From Nitrospira_G sp035457545 (GTDB lineage Bacteria; Nitrospirota; Nitrospiria; Nitrospirales; Nitrospiraceae): a stretch of DNA of 9,183 nt. Made by a program: the position numbers and the translations under genes. The stretch's first letter is position 1. The number at the start of each line of letters is the position of its first letter. The notes beneath the pieces were generated by a model. The model was not told the DNA's origin. It made no database searches and saw nothing but the letters and a program-made list of their open reading frames with translations. The stretch covers positions 1 to 9,183 of the forward strand of contig DATIBM010000199.1 of assembly GCA_035457545.1 (NCBI GenBank), given 5' to 3'. Below are positions 6,499 to 9,183 of the stretch, piece by piece.

Positions 6499-6525
6499 GG
6501 CGCAGGCCGGTAGGAGTTTTTTTTT
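6489..6525 (+). terminator. Intrinsic terminator of the fluoride riboswitch
   Basis: A 13-bp perfect stem pairs 6489-6501 with 6506-6518 around the loop GCAG. Nine T residues follow (6517-6525). It lies 15 nt before the start codon of the ABC gene, so it should act as the riboswitch attenuator. Confidence 0.92.
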
Positions 6526-6540
6526 GAGACAGGCCGGTCG

Positions 6541-8241
6541 ATGTCGATGATGGAACCGCAGTATGCCCTGACCCACGTCATCCGGGACATGTGGCAGCAC
6601 CTGAGTCGGCTGGTGTCGCTCGAGCGCCGCATTCTCTGGATCATCGGCAGCTACGCCGCGGCCATCGGCCTCCTGTTTCTCTGCGTCCCGATCGCGGTGC
6701 AGGAATTGGTCAGCACCTTTTCGTTCGCCATGGAACCGCGGATGGTCTTGACCTTGGCGGCGATGGTCCTGGTCGCGCTGCTCGGCGTGGCCTATTTCCG
6801 GGAACGCCAGGCCCGCGCGGTCGAGACCCTACAGCAGCGGGTCTATGCCAGGATCACGCTGGCCTTCGCCGAGACGCTCCCGCGGATCAACGACGATACC
6901 TTCGTCCCCCAACATGCGAACCGGTTCTTTGAAGCGGAGCTGCTCACGCGCGCCCTGGTGGCCATGGTCGCGGACCTCTTCAACGTGGCGGTCGCGGGCA
7001 CGATCGCGGTCGGCATGCTGACGTTCTTCAGCCCGTTCTTCTTGGTCTACCTCGGCGTGCTGCTGGTCGGTTTCGTCGCACTGCTCGTGCTGTTCGGACG
7101 GGGCGGCTTCCAGGTCACGCTCAAGATGTCGCAGCTCAACTACCAGCTCTTCAACTGGATGCAGAACCTCGCGTTGAACCTGCCGCACCTACGGGCCGTC
7201 GCCAGCCAGGACTTTGTCATGGCCCGCACGGACGACCTGCTCCTGCCCTACGTCCGCACGAGACAGGCGCGATCGGATACCTTGACCGGGCGACAGTACA
7301 AGGCCACGGCCGTCTGGCAGGCCTTCGGCCACAGCGGCATGATCGTGACGGCCGGGCTCCTGGTCGTGGACGGCCAAATTACCGTCGGCCAGTTCGCGGG
7401 GGCCGAGGTCCTCGTCGGCAATCTCCTGCTGCATATGGATACCTTCGCCCGCCGCATGGTGGCGATCTTCTTCATGTTCACCTCGATGCGGGAGCTCGCC
7501 GGCTTCTTTGCGCTGCCCAAAGCGACCGGCGAGGCGCACCTCCTGTCCCCCTCTCTGCTCACAGGCGCGGGAGGAGTGCGGCTCACCTGCCGACAGGTGT
7601 CCTTCGCCTACCCGGGATCGGCCCCGTTGTTCGAGGAGTTGGATTTCGACGTCGCGCCCGGAGAAAAGATGGCGATCCTCTGCCAGACGAGCACGGTCAA
7701 GACGGCCCTCGCCAAGGTCCTGGCCGGCCTCTATCAACCGACGGCCGGGACCGTTCGCTACAATGACGTCAATCTGATCGAGACCGACCAGGACTCGATC
7801 TATCGCTGCCGCGCATTGATGTTGGACTCCCTTCCCACGCTCCTCGACGGCACCCTCGAAGACAACATCACGGTCGGCCGGCCTGGCATCACCTATCAGG
7901 ACCTGACCTGGGCCATTGCTTTTGCGGAGCTTGAGGAGGAGGTCGATGCTCTGCCGCAGGGGATCAAGACCGTCGTGTCCGGCCACGGCAAGACCTTTAC
8001 CCTCAGCCAGACCCTGCGGATTCTGCTGGCTCGGGCCATCGTGACCAGGCCGCAACTCCTGATCTTCGACGGAACGTTGCATAGCATGCCGCTTCCGACC
8101 AGAGAAGTCCTGCTGCGCCGCCTCTGCGCCAAGGACGAGCCCTGGTCCGTGGTCTTCGCCTCGAACGACCCGTCCTTCATCGCCCATGTCGATCGACACA
8201 TCCGCCTGCCCGATCGGTCTGCGCGAAAACCGTTATTATAA
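6541..8241 (+). CDS. Fluoride-riboswitch-controlled ABC exporter-like protein with degenerate ATPase domain
   Basis: The 566-residue protein is a membrane-domain/nucleotide-binding-domain fusion like type I ABC exporters. It has about six membrane helices (near 31-53, 68-86, 138-161, 163-186, 261-281, 300-322) and a C-terminal NBD from about 346. The A-loop aromatic (Y357 in SFAYPG), the Walker A lysine (K387) and Walker B aspartate (D510) remain. The three P-loop glycines are replaced (C381, S384, V386; C-Q-T-S-T-V-K-T-A). The Q-loop Gln aligns with D429. The LSGGQ position reads F-T-L-S-Q (486-490), the catalytic glutamate is G511, no SALD D-loop is left, and the H-loop His is N542. The frame is intact and codon use is like its neighbours, so this is unlikely to be simple decay. 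AGG at 6531-6533 lies seven bases before the ATG. It is the only gene after the riboswitch. Substrate unknown; fluoride tolerance is the inference from control. Confidence 0.88.
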   Translation: MSMMEPQYALTHVIRDMWQHLSRLVSLERRILWIIGSYAAAIGLLFLCVPIAVQELVSTFSFAMEPRMVLTLAAMVLVALLGVAYFRERQARAVETLQQRVYARITLAFAETLPRINDDTFVPQHANRFFEAELLTRALVAMVADLFNVAVAGTIAVGMLTFFSPFFLVYLGVLLVGFVALLVLFGRGGFQVTLKMSQLNYQLFNWMQNLALNLPHLRAVASQDFVMARTDDLLLPYVRTRQARSDTLTGRQYKATAVWQAFGHSGMIVTAGLLVVDGQITVGQFAGAEVLVGNLLLHMDTFARRMVAIFFMFTSMRELAGFFALPKATGEAHLLSPSLLTGAGGVRLTCRQVSFAYPGSAPLFEELDFDVAPGEKMAILCQTSTVKTALAKVLAGLYQPTAGTVRYNDVNLIETDQDSIYRCRALMLDSLPTLLDGTLEDNITVGRPGITYQDLTWAIAFAELEEEVDALPQGIKTVVSGHGKTFTLSQTLRILLARAIVTRPQLLIFDGTLHSMPLPTREVLLRRLCAKDEPWSVVFASNDPSFIAHVDRHIRLPDRSARKPLL

Positions 8242-8315
8242 CGGGCCCCTGTCACCGGACCGGCCGGCAGTCGAGGCGGATCGCGACGCTCCCGGATGAA
8301 GCACGCGGCTCGCGT

Positions 8316-8870
8316 TTACTCTCCGGAGAACCGGAGATAGAGGGTCTGCGACGATCCCGGCTGCACCGTCACTCGTCGAAGCTGCGGCCTGTCTTCCCCT
8401 CTGACCCCGGTCAGGTCGTAAGTTCCAGCCGGCAGATCGAGAAAGAGCCACGGCCCCGTCACATGGTCAGGCGGAATCGACAGGTGGATCGTCCCATCGT
8501 GACTTGTGACTTCCAGTCCCACGCGAGCCAGAAAAGGTTTCCCCCCGGCGGTCAAGACGAGCTTGAGCGGAAACGCGGGATACTCGGCCGCCCGCTCGGC
8601 CATGCCGACCCCGGCGCTGAAATAGCGAACCGGTCCCGCTCGATGGAGCGGAATGAGGTCCGTCCAGGTCTCTCCACCGGCGTGATAGGTCAGTTCGAGC
8701 GCGTCGCCGGTGGGAAGAATTCGTGACGTGGCTGTCACCTCCGCCAATCCCGGGACCGGCTTCGATATGCCCCACCAGCCGATCGCGACCAGGGCGAAGA
8801 GCAGGACAAGGGCGGTGCCATGGAGACGGAGAGAGGCGAGGCTCAGACCCCATGTCTGTTTCCCATCCAT
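8316..8870 (-). CDS. Small membrane-anchored beta-rich protein, function unknown
   Basis: The 184-residue protein has a short cytoplasmic N terminus and one hydrophobic helix (about 18-33). The remainder, which should be outside the inner membrane, is rich in predicted strands. The C-terminal part (about 120-182: 'TIHLSIPPDHVTGPWLFLDL', then PAGTYDLTG and 'RRVTVQPGSSQTLYLRF') resembles a beta-sandwich of the carboxypeptidase-regulatory/PEGA-like kind, suggesting a carbohydrate- or protein-binding module. This is only a fold-level impression. There are no cysteines and no catalytic motif. It converges with the ABC gene, with 74 bp between stop codons and no clear terminator there. It has its own promoter upstream; the Shine-Dalgarno is weak. 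Confidence 0.75.
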   Translation of the reverse strand: MDGKQTWGLSLASLRLHGTALVLLFALVAIGWWGISKPVPGLAEVTATSRILPTGDALELTYHAGGETWTDLIPLHRAGPVRYFSAGVGMAERAAEYPAFPLKLVLTAGGKPFLARVGLEVTSHDGTIHLSIPPDHVTGPWLFLDLPAGTYDLTGVRGEDRPQLRRVTVQPGSSQTLYLRFSGE

Positions 8871-8909
8871 GCGGGCTTCGCTCCGATTAGGAATTCCTCG
8901 ACCGGCTCC

Positions 8910-8938
8910 ACGCTAGCGATTGCCGGCCGGCATGTCAA
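8910..8938 (-). promoter_or_regulatory. Promoter of the minus-strand membrane protein, with spacer palindrome
   Basis: On the minus strand a perfect TTGACA (plus 8933-8938) and TAGCGT (plus 8910-8915, three of six) are 17 bp apart. The spacer contains the perfect 12-bp palindrome TGCCGGCCGGCA at 8921-8932, directly abutting the -35 box. Such a position suits a repressor or MerR-type activator site, although GC-rich chance palindromes are common. A second palindrome, AGGAATTCCT (8889-8898), lies between this promoter and the start codon. Confidence 0.5.
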
Positions 8939-9032
8939 TGCACAGGGGCCGGGGTTGAGCGTTGGCCTCGATCGGTCGCGACCAGAGCGGCTTCGGAAGG
9001 CTGATTCCTCCCTCGTCCCCATCGAGCCATTG

Positions 9033-9041
9033 TGCTAGGAT
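9033..9041 (+). promoter_or_regulatory. Candidate extended -10 promoter for the last gene
   Basis: TGCTAGGAT combines a TGn extension with TAGGAT (four of six). No clear -35 box is present. A start near 9048 would leave a leader of about 46 nt to the ATG at 9094. Confidence 0.4.
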
Positions 9042-9093
9042 GCCCTACCTTGCTCCTACCGAATCGGCTCAGCACCACACCGGTCTGGACGAC

Positions 9094-9183
9094 ATGACGA
9101 CGCCTTCGGCCGCCTCACCGGCTTCCGAGTATCGCTTTTTGCTCCTGATCATCCCTTCAGTCTTCATCCTGCTGCTCGCGACC
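9094..9183 (+). CDS. N terminus of a membrane or exported protein, cut by the window end
   Basis: Thirty codons are visible: a polar start (MTTPSAASPASEYR) and then a strongly hydrophobic segment from residue 15 (FLLLIIPSVFILLLAT), which is a membrane helix or signal anchor. An in-frame ATG at 9040 would add 18 residues but overlaps the candidate -10 box, so 9094 is preferred; GGA at 9087-9089 may serve as ribosome-binding site. The frame remains open at the edge. Too little is present to name a family. Confidence 0.5.
   Translation, partial: MTTPSAASPASEYRFLLLIIPSVFILLLAT

Noticed and set aside
6403..6513. A 36-codon ORF in the riboswitch leader, ending inside the terminator stem, as a leader peptide
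   Set aside because: Its start ATG is part of the conserved aptamer GATG and its codons cover P1, P3 and the switch helices. The RNA structure fully explains the sequence, and no amino acid is enriched as in attenuator peptides.
7189..8199. 336-codon minus-strand ORF opposite the ABC gene
   Set aside because: It mirrors the codon bias of the plus-strand gene, has no family features, and the plus strand has clear ABC exporter segments and a riboswitch.
6541..8241. Calling the ABC gene a pseudogene because its ATPase motifs are lost
   Set aside because: The 566-codon frame is uninterrupted, the membrane domain is intact, codon use is normal, and a complete regulated promoter and riboswitch are retained.

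Overview
The window looks like chromosomal DNA from a GC-rich, Gram-negative-type bacterium, most probably Nitrospira or a close relative (Nitrospirota). This is inference from the style of the proteins: a periplasmic cupredoxin next to a monohaem cytochrome c, a short sensor-like domain resembling the N-terminal part of Nitrospira LuxR-type regulators, and -10 boxes of the type TAGACT/TAGGAT. No rRNA, tRNA, CRISPR array or insertion sequence was found.

Layout. Positions 1-346 hold a small sensor-like protein whose start is at or before the window edge, followed by a 26-bp perfect palindrome. 539-1582 is an exported protein made of two diverged copies of one ~127-residue domain. 1659-2639 is an ECF sigma factor and a soluble zinc-finger (ZAS/zf-HC2) anti-sigma factor. 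2731-4134 is a tightly overlapping three-gene unit: cupredoxin, bPH-domain membrane protein, monohaem cytochrome c. 4236-5993 is a secreted helical-repeat protein of unknown role. 5994-6348 is an apparently gene-free stretch.

The most notable element is at 6349-8241. A good sigma70-like promoter (TTGACG-N17-TAGACT) drives a leader that folds as a fluoride (crcB-type) riboswitch. Its P1 helix, long P3 hairpin, pseudoknot and conserved CUGAU/CUCCUAC segment are all visible. The aptamer runs into a two-hairpin expression platform ending in a 13-bp terminator stem with nine T. The only gene downstream, starting 15 nt after the T-run, is not crcB/Fluc or a CLC-F exporter. It encodes a 566-residue type-I ABC exporter-like fusion (six-helix membrane domain plus nucleotide-binding domain) whose Walker A, Q-loop, signature, Walker B glutamate, D-loop and H-loop are all altered. 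A fluoride-induced ABC protein with a probably catalytically dead ATPase domain is the best candidate here for an undescribed system.

After it, on the opposite strand (8316-8870), lies a small membrane-anchored beta-rich protein. It has its own promoter (TTGACA-N17-TAGCGT) with a palindrome in the spacer. A divergent gene starting at 9094 runs off the window end with a predicted N-terminal membrane segment.
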